A stretch of 64,000 nt of DNA. Origin: Gordionus sp. m RMFG-2023. Taxonomy: Eukaryota; Nematomorpha; Gordioida; Chordodea; Parachordodidae. Position 1 is the first letter of the stretch. The number at the start of each line of letters is the position of its first letter. The translations under genes were made by a program, and so were the position numbers. The stretch is from positions 50,383,561-50,447,560 of the forward strand of contig NC_088775.1 of the NCBI RefSeq assembly GCF_954871325.1. Direction: 5' to 3'. Under the pieces are notes generated by a model. The model saw only the letters and a list, made by a program, of their open reading frames with translations, was not told the DNA's origin and ran no database searches. This document shows positions 1 to 11,339 of this stretch, piece after piece.

Positions 1-625
1 GCATATTATTTTGAATCTCTTTAATAAATGGCCTAATTTTAAAACATTTATCATATCCATCTTGATTTCTTGGGATAAGTTGAGAATTATCATTAAAATG
101 TAAATATTTTCGCAATATTTGGAACCTGGTTCGAGACATAGTTTCCGTAACCTGAGGGAACGCTAATTGTGCAGACCAATACTGTCTATATGAAGGAACT
201 TTGACCAAAGAAGAAAAAAGATTATGCCTATAAATTGTTCTAATTCATTTATATTTAGATTTAGCGATCGATTTATTTGCTGAAAACTGTATAAATTACT
301 TGTTTACATATATTATTTAGTATATTATTTGAAATAAATAATTTGAAGTATTGATACGGAGTTAATATATTGGTTGAAGTGGAAAATTTATTAGCATAAT
401 TTGTGTCCAATTGATGTATATCACCTACTCTCCATTTCATATTATTTTGAATGATAATGTTATCATTAATTCCTCTATCTCGATTTGAAGATTATTAGAT
501 ATTGGAGTTGATGAAGTTGAAGGGGAATCATTGTAGAGAGTATGCAAATTAAATTCCTCATGATCTGATTCATCGATATCAGCTTCCGAAATATCTCCCT
601 CCACTATTAATAAATTATTTGGCAT
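1..625 (-). pseudogene. piggyBac-like transposase, 5' part (runs off the left edge)
   Basis: On the minus strand an ATG at 625 opens an acidic Ser/Thr-rich leader (about 62 codons, including a GDISEADIDESDHEEF stretch). It is followed in another frame by WRVGDIHQLDTNYAN and LTPYQYFKLFI, then by NRSLNLNINELEQFIGI-like sequence and, at about 235-1, SYRQYWSAQLAFPQVTETMS, LHFNDNSQ and KCFKIRPFI. This order of acidic N-terminus, PYQYFK-type block, YW...PQV..TMSR and LHFND...K.FKIRP is that of the PGBD/DDE_Tnp_1_7 family, cut-and-paste transposases that use TTAA targets. Two or three frame shifts and stops (around 436 and 250) break it, so it is probably inactive. The catalytic aspartates would lie beyond the left edge. 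No intron is needed to explain the breaks, although a short one near 250 cannot be excluded. Confidence 0.8.
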
Positions 626-1464
626 CTATAAATTTTATAGATTCATTTTAAAAAATATAATAAATGTAAAATTATAATATAAGTCAGAAGATATAGGTCT
701 TATGAACGCCAAATTCAAAAATGGTATGGTCTGATTGGATTTAGAATACATTTTATGGTAAAATTTAATTATAACTATAGAAAATCATTATAAATATAAA
801 ACTAAAAAAAATATTTAAAAGTTGTATTCTAAAATCCCATTGACTTATTTTGGCATCATGCACTTTGAGTTGATATAAAAAAGAGCATAGTCATTTTTAA
901 TAAAATAATGATCATAATATTATACTCTTACCTTTAATAATTAATAAGAATTTTAGGAATAATATATATTTTCCACAGAATATGTTTTATTGTCGTTATA
1001 AAATCGTAAAATTCAGTAAAATGGAAAAAAAAAAATTATGAAAATATAATTGATTCAAATTTAAAAATTAAAAAATATACGTTATTAATTTTAATAAAAT
1101 GCGAAAGTATTTTAATTATATTTATATCATATGATGTTAAATTAAATCTATAGGCTTTTATAAATTTAAAAAATATAATTATATTATATGATGTCAAAAC
1201 AAATCATGAGACGTTAAAGGGTTAAGGATGGAACCCCGGGTCTTTTCCCGGGGCTCGTGATCAGAGCTGGTTTAGTCATAGACGCAAACCCCGGGTCTGG
1301 GGGTTACACAACTAACCAATTAACAAAACGCAATTTTTTTTTTATTTAAATAGTTTTCAAATCAATAAATTTATTTATATGTATAATTGTAGACTTACAA
1401 ATCAATATCCTTACTTTCAAATTTAAATGTAATTAAAAAGTGTGCTCTCCTCTATTTACCTCAT
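626..1464. other. AT-rich non-coding stretch with a GC-rich islet
   Basis: No gene is visible. Most is A/T-rich low complexity. At 1219-1305 there is a sharp GC-rich islet containing a short self-complementary piece (ACCCCGGGTC, TTTT loop, CCCGGGG) and a second CCCCGGG further on. It resembles the GC-rich cores of the small MITEs elsewhere in the window, but no terminal repeats were found. It does not fold as a tRNA. Confidence 0.4.
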
Positions 1465-1734
1465 CTACTCTTCTGTTGTGATTTAATCTTGAGGTGAATG
1501 CTACCTATTTCAAACATTGCATTTAAAATTTAATAATAGAATTTTCTTTGCTTTTGGGAAAACCGGTAAATCTAATTTTTAATCACGTCGATGTTATATT
1601 CTTCCACGCAAATCAAATCTAAGAAGTTTTTTAGTCTCATTAGCTTCTCTCAAATATAACATCCATATCTGTACTTTGGTATTAAAAATGTTAAAATTTT
1701 ATGAAGCATTTATTTTTCAATGTTTACCACCTTT

Positions 1735-1980
1735 TTTCTATGGTACATCTTAACTGAAATTTTGACTTAACATGTTTACAATAAATATGTGTACCTTATT
1801 TGATTTGAAAAAATTCAAAAAAGTTCAAAAATAACGATTATGACAATTATCACTTTTCTATGGTACATCTTCACTGAAATTTTAATAATATGTTTTCAAT
1901 ATTTTTACCTATTTTCTTTGAAAAAATTTAAAAAGGTTCACAAATAACGATTATGACAATTGTCACTTCTCTATGGTTCT
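1735..1980 (+). repeat. 117-bp satellite, first block
   Basis: About two copies of a unit of roughly 117 bp. Constant parts are TTTTCTATGGTACATCTT, CACTGAAATTTTAA, AACATGTTTACAATA, TTTTTACCTATTT, TTCAAAAAAGTTC and ATAACGATTATGACAATTGT. The same unit occurs at 3930-4975, inverted at 43660-44960 and 46461-46640, and again forward at 46970-47800. This block is cut off at CTATGGT by the insertion that follows. Confidence 0.85.
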
Positions 1981-2241
1981 GGGCGCGTACGCAGGAATTT
2001 GGTCTGGGGGGGGGGGGAGGATAATAAAATTTTTTAAGAAATATTATTGTTTTTTTTAAATATCAAGCATAAATTTATTAGGACTAATAACTATTTCTAA
2101 TACACAATTTTAAATTAATGTGAATTATAAAAAAATTATATGTAAAGAATCACTTAAATGACCCAAAATAGAAATATGAATTTTTTGAGCTTTTAAAATT
2201 TATATATAAAGTATAAAAAATTTAAATGTTAGAAATATAAA

Positions 2242-2420
2242 TTAATACATAAAAAGTTTCTTAGAAATAATTGTATTTTGTATGTTATATATTTACAATG
2301 TAAAATCCAATCTTCGTTGGGATTGAGCTAATTAATACATAAAAAGTTTCTTAGGAATAATTGTATTTTGTATGTTATATATTAACAATGTAAAATCCAA
2401 TCTTCGTTGGGATTGAGCTA
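2242..2420. repeat. Tandem duplication, two 90-bp units
   Basis: Two nearly identical consecutive copies of a 90-bp unit, starting at 2242 and 2332, each containing TTAATACATAAAAAGTTTCT and ATCTTCGTTGGGATTGAGC. They differ at only a few positions, so the duplication is recent relative to the surrounding decay. Confidence 0.85.
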
Positions 2421-2508
2421 ATTTTTCAATCGTTAAATGCCTATGAATATTCAAAAGATCCAAACCTTTCAATCTACTTTTAGAAGTTGTATTTCTTGGT
2501 ATGTTTTG

Positions 2509-2832
2509 CAGAGACCTGCAGGCTTGGCCCCCGGGCCGGACCGTATTTTAATTTATTTAAATATACCGGGGCATGGCCCGATATTTTTTTAAAAAAACAC
2601 TCAGGCGGGCTGTATATTTTAAAACAGCCTATATTTGAAATCGTTATTATTAGCTATAAAAATCAAAAATAAATATAATTTATTTTAAATATCCGGGTCA
2701 GCCCTGAAATTTTAAAAAAAAAGCCGGACCGGGGCCTGAAATATTTTTTTAAAAAAAAACCCGCGTCGGGCCGTAAAAATTTTAAAAAAAATCCGGGCCG
2801 TGCCCTGCAAATGGTACCTCTGCAGGGCTCTG
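2509..2832. mobile_element. Small GC-rich MITE (CAGAGACCTGCAG ends)
   Basis: The ends are CAGAGACCTGCAGG at 2509 and CCTCTGCAGGGCTCTG at 2832, inverted to each other. The interior alternates GC-rich words (GGCCCGGGCCGG-like) with A/T runs and carries no open frame. A shorter relative with the same ends sits at 18404-18631. The 8-bp flanks do not match convincingly (ATGTTTTG and TTATTCTT), so the hAT assignment rests on the relative, whose flanks match at 6 of 8 positions. Confidence 0.6.
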
Positions 2833-3019
2833 TTATTCTTCTTAAAAAGGAGATTGTTCTCTTATTAGTTTACTAATGGAAAGAGTTGCTAATATATATA
2901 AACCCTTTTAATACATTGGGAATATAATCTAAAAGTGTTTGAAATAATACAAAGCATCCATAGCAATTTTTGGGACTATATCAACCATAGTTTATTTTAT
3001 AAACATAATTATTCAGCTA

Positions 3020-3660
3020 ATAAGGCATCATAAGATACTTTAACATCTTCATCATAAAAATCCAACAAATATTTTTTTTTCCATCACCATCTGAAAGTTT
3101 GGGAGGGCTTTTTATGGAAGTAATATTTGCAGATTGTTAAGTGCTGCATGATGAATTAAAAACCATTCATTTTGGGTTATAAATTTATCTGTATCTAAGA
3201 TATACTCTTCTACTGATCCTATATTAATGTTTTAACTATGAGCTTGCCTTGCTGCAAGTCGAGGGAGACAAATATTAAACACGTATAGCTCTTTTTGACT
3301 TAAGAATAACATATAAAATATGATATTCTTCATCAACATTAGCCCTAATTTGAATTCTAATAAAATGCTCTCCGCTATTCTCATCTTCTTAATTAAGTCA
3401 ATGTCATGTTTTTGAAAAGTAATACATAAAATAGTTGTATAATTAAATAATACATTCTAATGAGAAAAAAATTTGGAATAAGCATTGAATCCAATAATTT
3501 TCTTGCTTCTGAGGAAATATTTCTTTCAGGCTATTGTGATATTTCAGTAATAGCAAATTATCGCTCTTCTAACTCCATAAAAGCTTTTACTGCTTGATGG
3601 CTGAGACTCTATCTCGTTGGATAAGGTTGCAATTTCTTTCTCCCTGTTGGACAATTTCTG
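3020..3660 (-). pseudogene. Decayed hAT-type transposase remnant
   Basis: Read on the minus strand, several short frames line up without a continuous ORF: IDLIKKMRIAESILLEF, LPRLAARQAHS followed by NI, then EEYI and a later ITQNEWFLIHHAA. The R..ARQ.HR.N....EEY pattern recalls animal ZMYM1/THAP0-like hAT transposases. This is a weak pattern match within an element whose ends are transposon-like. It has many stops and no zinc finger was recognised. Confidence 0.35.
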
Positions 3661-3929
3661 AATAATTATTATTTGACTAGAAATTTGAAAATGGAAGATA
3701 AATATTACGCCACTAAAAATTTGAAAATAATAAGTAAATATTACGCCGGATTCTAAATTAATTGATAAAATAACTTAGTTGATGAATGTGATAATAAATG
3801 TAATTAAATATATATTTAATATGAGATAAATATTAACAAATATAAATTAATATAAACAATAATATTTTTGAATAATATATCCGGCTGGGAGGGATTTGTC
3901 CCCCTGCCCCCCCCCCCGCTGCGTACGCA

Positions 3930-4975
3930 CCTATATGGTGCATCTTCACTGTAACTTTAATATAACATATTTCGATATATATTTTTACCTATTTACTTTA
4001 AAAAAGTTCACAAAAAAGATTATAAAAATTGTCACTTTTCTATGGTACATCTTCACTGAAATTTTAATTTAACATGTTTACAATATATATTTTTACCTAT
4101 TTGTTTTAAAAATATTCAAAAAAGTTCAAAAATAACGATTATGACAATTATCACTTTTCTATGGTACATCTTCACAATATAACATGTTTACAATATAAAT
4201 TTTTATCTATTTTCTTTTAAAAAAATTCAAAAAAGTTCACAAATAACGATTATGACAATTGCCACTTTTCTATGGTACATCTTCACTGTAACTTTAATAT
4301 AACATGTTTACGATATATATTTTTACCTATTTACTTTAAAAATATTCAAAAAAGTTCACAAAAAACGATTATGACAATGTCACTTTTCTATGGTATATCT
4401 TCACTGAAATTTTAATTTAACATGTTAAAAATAAATATTTTTACCTATTTGCTTTGAAAAAATTCAAAAAAGTTAAAAAATTACGATTATGATAATTGTC
4501 ACTTTTCTATGGTACATCTTTACTGAAATTTTATTTTAACATCTTTACATTATATATTTTTTACCTATTTACTTTAAAAAAATTCAAAAAAGTTAAAAAA
4601 TAAATATTATGACAATTGTCACTTTTCAATGGTACATCTTCACTGAAATTTTAACTTAACATTTTTGCAATATATATTTTTACCTATTTACTTTAAATAA
4701 ATTCAAAAAAGTTCAAAAATAACGATTATGGCAATTGTCACTTTTCTATAGTACATCTTCACTGAAATTTTATTTTAACATCTTTACAAAACATATTTAT
4801 ACCTATTTACTTTAAAATCACTCAAAAACTTCAAAATAACGATTATGACTGTCACTTTTCTATGATACATCCTAATTTAAATTTAACATGTATATTTTTA
4901 CCCATTTGATACAAAAAAATTATTAAAAATAACGAATATGAGATTTGTGACTCTTCTATGGTTTATCTTCTCTGA
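3930..4975 (+). repeat. 117-bp satellite, second block
   Basis: About nine tandem copies of the unit seen at 1735-1980, in the same orientation. Each copy shows the CTATGGTACATCTTCACTG and AACGATTATGACAATTGTCA blocks. Copies have diverged with small indels, and the last (4860-4975) is the most decayed. The block follows directly on the right end of the inserted element at 3930. Confidence 0.88.
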
Positions 4976-4980
4976 TATCT

Positions 4981-5243
4981 CAAGCAGTCGGAAGAACTAG
5001 ACTAATCCCGACTATACAGTGATCTGGTTCAATTAGGCCCAAAAAAATTAATCGATTGAGCATGTAGACTAAATGTGTGCACTATATTGACTAAATTAGT
5101 TGTTTTAATCGATTATATTAGTCGTTTTAGTCCACTAAATTAGTTGACTAATAGACTAATTTAGTCGCTAAAGTTTTTAGTCGTCCATGATTACGACTAT
5201 TATTCGTAGTCGAAAGAACTCGACTAATTAACAACACTAGTTG
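4981..5243. repeat. GACTAA-rich small repeat element
   Basis: The segment is built from words such as GACTAA, TTAGTC and ATTAGTTG. Near-direct repeats of AGTCG.AAGAACT.GACTAAT lie at both ends (4986 and 5209). The right end reads TTAACAACACTA, identical to the terminal repeat of the MITE at 13202-13396, so this is probably a related but rearranged element. No open frame. Confidence 0.4.
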
Positions 5244-5425
5244 AGGATGTTAGGTAGGTTATTTATTAAAAAAACTTGTTTGATTTGATTTGCATGGAAG
5301 AATAAAACATGGACGTGATAAAAATATGATTTTAGCCATTTTATTAAAAACAAAGAAAATTCAATTATTGAATTTTAAATTTTAAATAGGTAGCATCCAC
5401 GTCAAGATTAAATCATAGAGGAGTA

Positions 5426-5975
5426 ACTAAAAATTGACAACAAAATATGAAATTTTATTTAAAAATATTTAAAAAAATAACTTTTTTCCTTCTTTGAATG
5501 GGAATTTTCCTTTTTTGTTTGACACTTTTCTTTTTTGATCGGATACTTTCTCTTTTTTGTTTTGAACTTTCCTTTTTTTGAAAAGGAAACCCTGTATATA
5601 ACGCTATGGCTTAGCCAGAATTTACCCATGGGGGGGGGGGGAAGGGGGGGGGGATTTTTGTTGTGGCTTCACCCCTTTTGCCCAGTCTTCGGCGTGACCC
5701 CGCCTATAAAAAGTTATATATTATTGATTTTTCCTTGGATGCCAATGTTTTGTGATTTATTAGTGTTTGCAAACGCGTAACCAATGGGGGGGGGGGGAAG
5801 AATTTTACCCCCATCCCCTATTGCAAATTTGCCTGCTCTCGTAAATATCAGTTTGAGCTAATAAACATTTCCTCATCCACCCCCCTCTACAAAAAATGTA
5901 TACAATATATTATAAGGGAGGTTTGAAAGGAAAATTAGTAAAAGTTAATAACTTTATAAAATAACGACTATAAAT
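5426..5975. other. Non-coding stretch with poly-G transposon ends
   Basis: No gene. GGCTTAGCCAGAATTTACCC at 5608 followed by a long G tract (about 5629-5650), and a second G tract at 5785-5798, look like ends of the same GCGTA(C)GC(C)AGGAATTT family as at 1981 and 31500. A short open frame here mostly translates the G runs and is not a gene. Confidence 0.4.
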
Positions 5976-6466
5976 CAGGGATCCGAACCGAAACGAATAT
6001 CGATTTGTAGGTTCAGGTTCGGATAAATAATTGTGCAAGATATAGGTTCAGTTCGGTTCAAAACTCTAAAAACCGGTTTTAATCCTTTTGATACAAACCT
6101 ACATTCGAATTATATGTTTTGTTTGTTGTGATATTTTAATTTAATTGAGTTCTAGAAGGTGGTTTCTTTTCCAGTGATGGTCAAGATTTGCTCCATTGCG
6201 CCCTTTCATAGGTGTGTCACAAACAATAATATTACATTTTGATGTGGTAATAATTTTAAAAAATGTCACTGACACTTATCAATCAAAATTATTTAATAAT
6301 AATCTTTAAAACTTAGAATTTTGGCACAGTAATAACTTTCATACTATTTTATACACAAAATCATGAGTTCGACAGTTCACGTATATTGTAGCGCTTCAGT
6401 TCAGATTCGGCTAGAAAATCTTTTATTGGCTTAGATTTGATAAAAAATATCGGTTTAACGGCCCTG
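5976..6466. mobile_element. Non-autonomous hAT element, 491 bp
   Basis: The ends are CAGGGATCCGAACCG at 5976 and GGTTTAACGGCCCTG at 6466, imperfect inverted repeats rich in GGTTC/GAACC words. Flanks are CTATAAAT (5968-5975) and ATATAAAT (6467-6474), 7 of 8 identical, fitting an 8-bp hAT duplication with T at position 2 and A at position 7. The interior has no recognisable transposase. Confidence 0.72.
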
Positions 6467-6659
6467 ATATAAATTTAAAATTTTTTTAAATAAAAAATAA
6501 GTGAAAACCCAAAATTATTTTTATAAAAATCTAATATAGTCAATAGCCTACAATAAGTGGACCTAAAGATCTCCAATAACATTCAGGGAGAAAAAGTTCA
6601 ACTATTAGTACCCCCCCCCCCCACACTTAGCAAAATCCAGGATACGTCTATGTGTGTAT

Positions 6660-7345
6660 TACTTTATAGCTAGTAAAAAATTAGTAAAAAAATTTGGCCA
6701 ACATTATGATTTAAGAGTAACTGGAAGTATTAATCTGAATATTATCAATATTTAGTTCTCAATTGTAAATTAATTTTATCCATTTGGTGGACAGTAAAGA
6801 TAGAAAGAAAAATTGGTATTACGGTAGAATAAATATTAAAAAAAACTATATCTGGCGTGCGCTAATATTTAGTGCCTGTATAGTACTTTTAATTCCTCAA
6901 TCAAATATGGGCACCATAAAAAGAAACTGATTAACAAAATGAAAACTAAGAAGTCATGTTTTAAGCATGAAGTTAGCTAAACTTTAGGAAATATCTGAAA
7001 CTGGTACCAAACCATTAAATAGGGTTTTATTAGATTTTATTTTTTTATTCTGTTTGATAAACAAGTGAAAAAAATTGGTAAAAAATAAAAAATTACCATC
7101 ATACCAAAAAGAGAAGTTATAACCTATCTGGTTTGCGTTAATATTTAGTGTCTTATTAATTCTTTAATCCATTATGCCAGCATAAAAAAAGTAATCAAAT
7201 TACGAAAGAAATATAAACTATCATATCACAACTTATGTAAAATCTGCCAAAGATATGGAAGCATTATTTCTGATATTTATGTCAATAATTAGTGCGCAAT
7301 ATTTTTTAGTGCTTCAATCCGTTTGTCATATAGTTTAAAGAAAAA
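6660..7345. repeat. Old degenerate satellite copies (TTAGTGC type)
   Basis: Loose repeats spaced about 140-150 bp carry ATATTTAGTG, TAATTC.T.AATC..TT and AAAATTG-type blocks. The last (about 7283-7340, AGTGCTTCAATCCGTTTGTC) is clearly related to the young satellite at 48269-58149. Similar old copies lie at about 9890-10030 and 36620-37160. Divergence is high and unit borders are uncertain. Confidence 0.4.
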
Positions 7346-7489
7346 CATTAATGGCAATATATAAAAAATTTACCAAGATTTACATCATGTTTAGGGTTGC
7401 CAGATCATCCTCATTGACTAGTAGACTGCCTTTATTTTATAAAAAGTCGAAATCGCCACACTACCACATTTTTAACATTTCCGAAATAT
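7346..7489. mobile_element. Possible hAT left-end fragment (AGGGTTGCCAG)
   Basis: GGGTTGCCAGATCATCC at 7392 matches the terminal repeat of the CAGGGTTGCC element at 49103-51815. No matching right end was found nearby. Sequence beyond 7489 is interrupted by the element at 7498. Confidence 0.3.
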
Positions 7490-7497
7490 ACCACAAC

Positions 7498-8845
7498 CAG
7501 GGTTTCAAACCGAACCGCCAAACTGGAATGAACCGTTATAATATTCTGAACCGAAACCGAACTATAATAAAGAAAATATAAAAAGAGCGAACCTAACCTT
7601 TATATATATTTTAAACCGGTTCAAAACGGTTTTAGAAAATAATTAATTTAAATTGTTAACCTAAATTTGAAATTTTAATTTTCCTTGGGGGCAATTTTAA
7701 ATTCATGATTTCGTTTAAAATTAAATTTTTTTATATTATCTACATATCAATCAATACCAAGTTTATTTTTTTACTTTAAATACTCAATTTAATAGAGATT
7801 AGGAAAATTAACAGTTAATTAGATAAGATATAATCTTAAACACACAAACTATTCTTGGCTAAATAAACAAGTTTATTCTTATATGTATATATTAGTTATT
7901 AATTAGCTTTTATAATAATACTTGTTAATAATTTAGGGAAAATCATATAATTCTACCATTAATAACTAACATATAATAAAAATCAAATACCAATTTTTAA
8001 CATTTGAAGACAAAGCAATGGCCAAAAATCTTCTTTTTAAAACTTGTAACTTGATAAAAATTTAAATTATCAGAATATTGGAATTCTAGATACTATGCTG
8101 ACGTGTTCACATTCGAAAGATAATTAAGATGATGATTTTGAAGATTTATTAAAGTCGCTTGAAAGCCTTAACAAGAATAATTCTGGGAGAAAATTATAAT
8201 AAATGTATAGAAATAGAATATATAATTCGGTCATTCGATAATAAGAGATTAGAAAAAGATACTAATCATTTAAATTATTGGGAAAATGTAAAGTCTTTTA
8301 TGCCATAACTTTATAAGTTAGCTATATTTGCACTAGGAGTTCCAGCTATACAGGTATCCGTAGAAAGAGCTTTTTCTATTAGGTTTATACTCATTAGAAA
8401 ATATTTTAGTTATCCGTTCTAATTCTCTTTTTAAATTTAAATAGTATTAATTCCATTATATTTATGCGTTAATTTATTCCTCGTTGTATTTGGGCAGGTT
8501 TGTTTTTATCTTATTTATTTATGAAATAAAAAAAATTAATTTGTCTAATTTATATTTAACTAAGTTTAATAAAAATATCTATTCGATTTTCATGGTTAAA
8601 TTAAAAAAGAAATTATAAAAATATAAATAAAAAGATTTGTCTCTAAGATTAATATATATGGTTTATAATTAATTTTTTTTAAAAATCATTTATAAAAACC
8701 GGAACAAACCGAAAAGAACCGTTATAAATTATAAACGGAAACGAACCGATATGAATTTTTTCAAAAAAAACTAATGGAACAAAACCTTTTTTAAACTAAA
8801 AACCGATACGAACCGAACCGCTCTACTTAGCAGTTCGAAACCATG
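7498..8845 (+). mobile_element. hAT element with CAGGGTTTC ends, 1348 bp
   Basis: The ends are CAGGGTTTCAAACCG at 7498 and TTCGAAACCATG at 8845, inverted to each other, followed inward by subterminal GAACCG/CGGTTC clusters. The flanks are the identical octamer ACCACAAC at 7490-7497 and 8846-8853, a perfect 8-bp target duplication. Inside, on the plus strand, lies the C-terminal part of a hAT transposase. The same family is present, inverted, at 44965-46460. Confidence 0.9.
8060..8420 (+). pseudogene. hAT transposase C-terminal (dimerisation) remnant
   Basis: The plus-strand translation contains IIRSFDNKRLEKDTNHLN, YWENVKSFMP, a stop, then LYKLAIFALGVPAIQ followed by VSVERAFS. The VPA.QVSVERAFS block is the signature of the hAT C-terminal dimerisation domain (Dimer_Tnp_hAT). 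Stops and an internally deleted 5' half make this a non-functional copy of a RICESLEEPER/BED-type hAT transposase. A sister copy at 45420-46035 has a stop codon inside the same motif. Confidence 0.8.
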
Positions 8846-8853
8846 ACCACAAC

Positions 8854-11270
8854 AGTCACATTCTAAATTTTTTCAAAAATTATTTTTTTGAAAATTTATA
8901 TATAAAAATATGTATTTCAGATAAAAAAAAAATTAAAATTTTCAATCACCACTTTCTATTTGATCCTCTGTTCTTAAATTTGCTATGTTATCTGATAATA
9001 AATAAAAGGATGGGATTTTATATATTATTCAGCCATATCATATTAGCGAATTTGTGTAAATTTTAAAATGATTAAACAATCATTAATAACTTTTTAAAGA
9101 ATTCCCCACTATATTTTTATAAATAATATTTGAAAAATAGATCCATAATAAGTATTTTTTAGACTATAAATCTGTTTCAAAGGGGTTTGGGGGTGCACTC
9201 CCCCCCCCCCAATTTTTTACGAAAATTTCAATTGAATTATTTTTACCTGGATAACCTTGATCATGTTAAAAGGAAAATTTAGAAGCACAATATGTAAGGC
9301 ATGATTAGTAACTACTAATTCATCAATCAGCTTTTCTAATTAATAATTAAAAATCAGTTATAAGGGAAATAAAAACTACGACACGCCTTAGGCTGTCTTA
9401 AATATCGAATTTTAAATTACGATTTAAAAATCAAATTGGTCTAAATATATTAAGGGTTTTTCCCTGATTCAAAATATTTTCGAATCTTATGATTCCATAA
9501 TCTAGATTTTGAGTCAGGGCTTCAGTAAAGGTTGGAACGGTAGGGAGTTTGTCTATCTAAGATCTTGTAAGAGGCATAAATAATTTACTCAAAAAAACAC
9601 AATTAATCAAATAAAGTGTATTTTTAAGTATAATTTTAAAACAAAAAATAAAGTATTAAATTATAAAAATTTGTCCCTTTTATAGGGAAAATAAAACGCG
9701 CAATTATAAAATAAAATTGGCGCAAAGTGAAAAAAAGAACGTTTTTGCAAAAAGGAGTTGTGTTGTTTATTTAATAGATATAAAAGTAAAATAGTTTATA
9801 TTTCATTAAGTTTTAAATCGAGTCATATTTTCAAAAATCATATATGAATTGATATTAAGACTAAACATGAAGTTTGCCAAACTTGAACGGACTAATTCTA
9901 AAGCTTAAGCGGTAATGTTATACATTCAAGTTAAATTTCAATCTGCTTGTTAAACAGTATAAATAAAAAAGTTAATAGCAAAATACAAAAATGACTAAAA
10001 TTGATACCAAGATTCAAGTTAGAATGAAGGATCTAGAAGCACGAAAGCAATTATAATAAAAAAAATAAACGAAATATCTAAAAAGAGATTTACTATTATC
10101 ATTATATAAAATCCTTTTCTTTCAAAATATGAGATGCGATATGGTGGTAGCTCTGATACTTTTATATTTAGCAACGGTGACATAAAAAATAGCCAAATAG
10201 GCTTGTGACCTCATTTGAAAATGTGATACCAAAATAAAATGGTTTGGTTACGTTAAAATTGAAAACAGATAATAGCTGATTTTTTTTACCCTCTAGCGCT
10301 AAAGTTGAGGGATTGTTTAGTAAAGTAATATTAATACTTTTTACAATTTAATATAGGAAAGGTCAGACATCGATCCCATATTTATAGTTTTTCCATGTCT
10401 TTTAATGGCTTTGTTTCTTTAATATTGTTAATTCGATAATTTTTAAGATTTTTTTCGCGCACTTTTTTAGAAGAAATTTACTAGATGATTTTATAGATTA
10501 GTCTTAAGCCAATCAATTTGTAGGCTCAAGATGGTTCGGAATGTTAAACCTCGATTTTTTACTTGGTTTTACGCTGCTAGTCTCGCCCTTGACTATATAT
10601 ACATTTAAGGTCATGCCTACCCTTTGAATCGACGTGTGATTTGCAGTTGATGCAAGCATGTGGCTGTGCGACGATATCAAAACCTAGACGTAAATCATGG
10701 CAACTCTCATTTGTTCGTCTGATAAGTGATTACCAAGGTTACGACTAGGAAGTGATTCTAATCATTCATGACCACCAAACCTGTCAGACGAATAACGGTA
10801 TCGGTTTGGTGTATATGAGTTTCCTATTTGTTAGTTGCGTCAGCTAATAAACGATAAACCTGAGATCATAGAATTGTTTGTAAATCTGGATGATAAAAAT
10901 GATGATAAGGATAATATATTGAGTGGCAAAAAGTCTAAACCGTCTAATTTAAAAATAACTGGGCGAGTGACCAATTTAATGGATTTAAGCTGATGTGTAA
11001 ATTTTTTTCTAAATATATTTAGAAATTATCTTAAGTTTTTGTTATGAATTCGTTGTTTTTAAAAAAAGGATAATTAGATTTATAAATAAATTATAATATT
11101 TTTTTATAGATAAATTTCCCTAAAAAGAAGGGAGCTACCGCTATTTTTTTAAAAATGTAACGCACTATTAGCTACACTAATTAAAAAAGTAAGCAAGCTA
11201 TTAACGCAACTAATGCGCAGACAGCACACTATTATAACAATTCTAGAATTTAGTAAGAAAGATAAAAGTG
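8854..11270. other. Non-coding, mostly AT-rich intergenic DNA
   Basis: No gene found. It contains a poly-C tract at 9199-9210 next to a transposon-end-like GGGGTTTGGGGGTGCACTCC, old TTAGTG-type satellite debris (about 9890-10030), and from 10490 a dispersed repeat. The segment 10600-10860 is less AT-rich, but I could not recognise coding sequence in any frame. Confidence 0.4.
10485..10610. repeat. Dispersed repeat shared with 61465-61590
   Basis: GTCTTAAGCCA, GGCTCAAGAT.GTTCGGAATG, ACTTGGTTTTACGCTGCT and GTCGCCCTTGACTA-type words occur in the same order at 10490-10605 and 61465-61590, in the same orientation. Both copies are non-coding. The element type is unknown. Confidence 0.55.
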
Positions 11271-11339
11271 ACAATATTCAATTAAAAAAAGCGTTACACT
11301 TAGAGAGAGCACACAGGATTTATAAGATCTTTTTAAAAA

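Larger units (their letters stand above)
1980..3930. mobile_element. hAT-like element with GCGTACGCAG ends inserted in the satellite
   Basis: The ends are inverted repeats (GGGCGCGTACGCAG at 1981; CTGCGTACGCACC at 3919), each followed inward by a poly-G/poly-C tract. The satellite is interrupted at CTATGGT on the left and resumes with CTATATGGTGCATC on the right, so the target duplication is about 7-9 bp but imperfect. The interior holds a 90-bp tandem duplication, a small MITE (2509-2832) and a decayed minus-strand coding stretch (about 3660-3020). Another copy of its right end lies inverted at 17941-18260. The superfamily is inferred from the coding remnant. Confidence 0.6.
1465..5425. mobile_element. 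Foldback-type element with ~117-bp satellite interior (interrupted)
   Basis: The sequence at about 1465-1650 (including TGATTTAATCTTGAGGTG, ATGCTACCTATTT and TTCTTCCACGCAAATCAAAT) returns inverted at about 5270-5425, giving inverted ends of roughly 170 bp at 80-85% identity by eye. Between them lie tandem copies of a ~117-bp satellite (1735-1980 and 3930-4975), all in one orientation. A separate mobile element occupies 1980-3930. No open frame belongs to the outer element. Long inverted ends around tandem repeats with no coding capacity are the layout of foldback elements. Exact boundaries and target duplication were not determined. Confidence 0.55.

Noticed and set aside
1219-1305. tRNA or tRNA-derived SINE in the GC-rich islet
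   Set aside because: No A-box or B-box and no cloverleaf could be formed.
5535-5780. 81-codon frame across poly-G runs
   Set aside because: The frame is mostly poly-Gly from G tracts at transposon ends.
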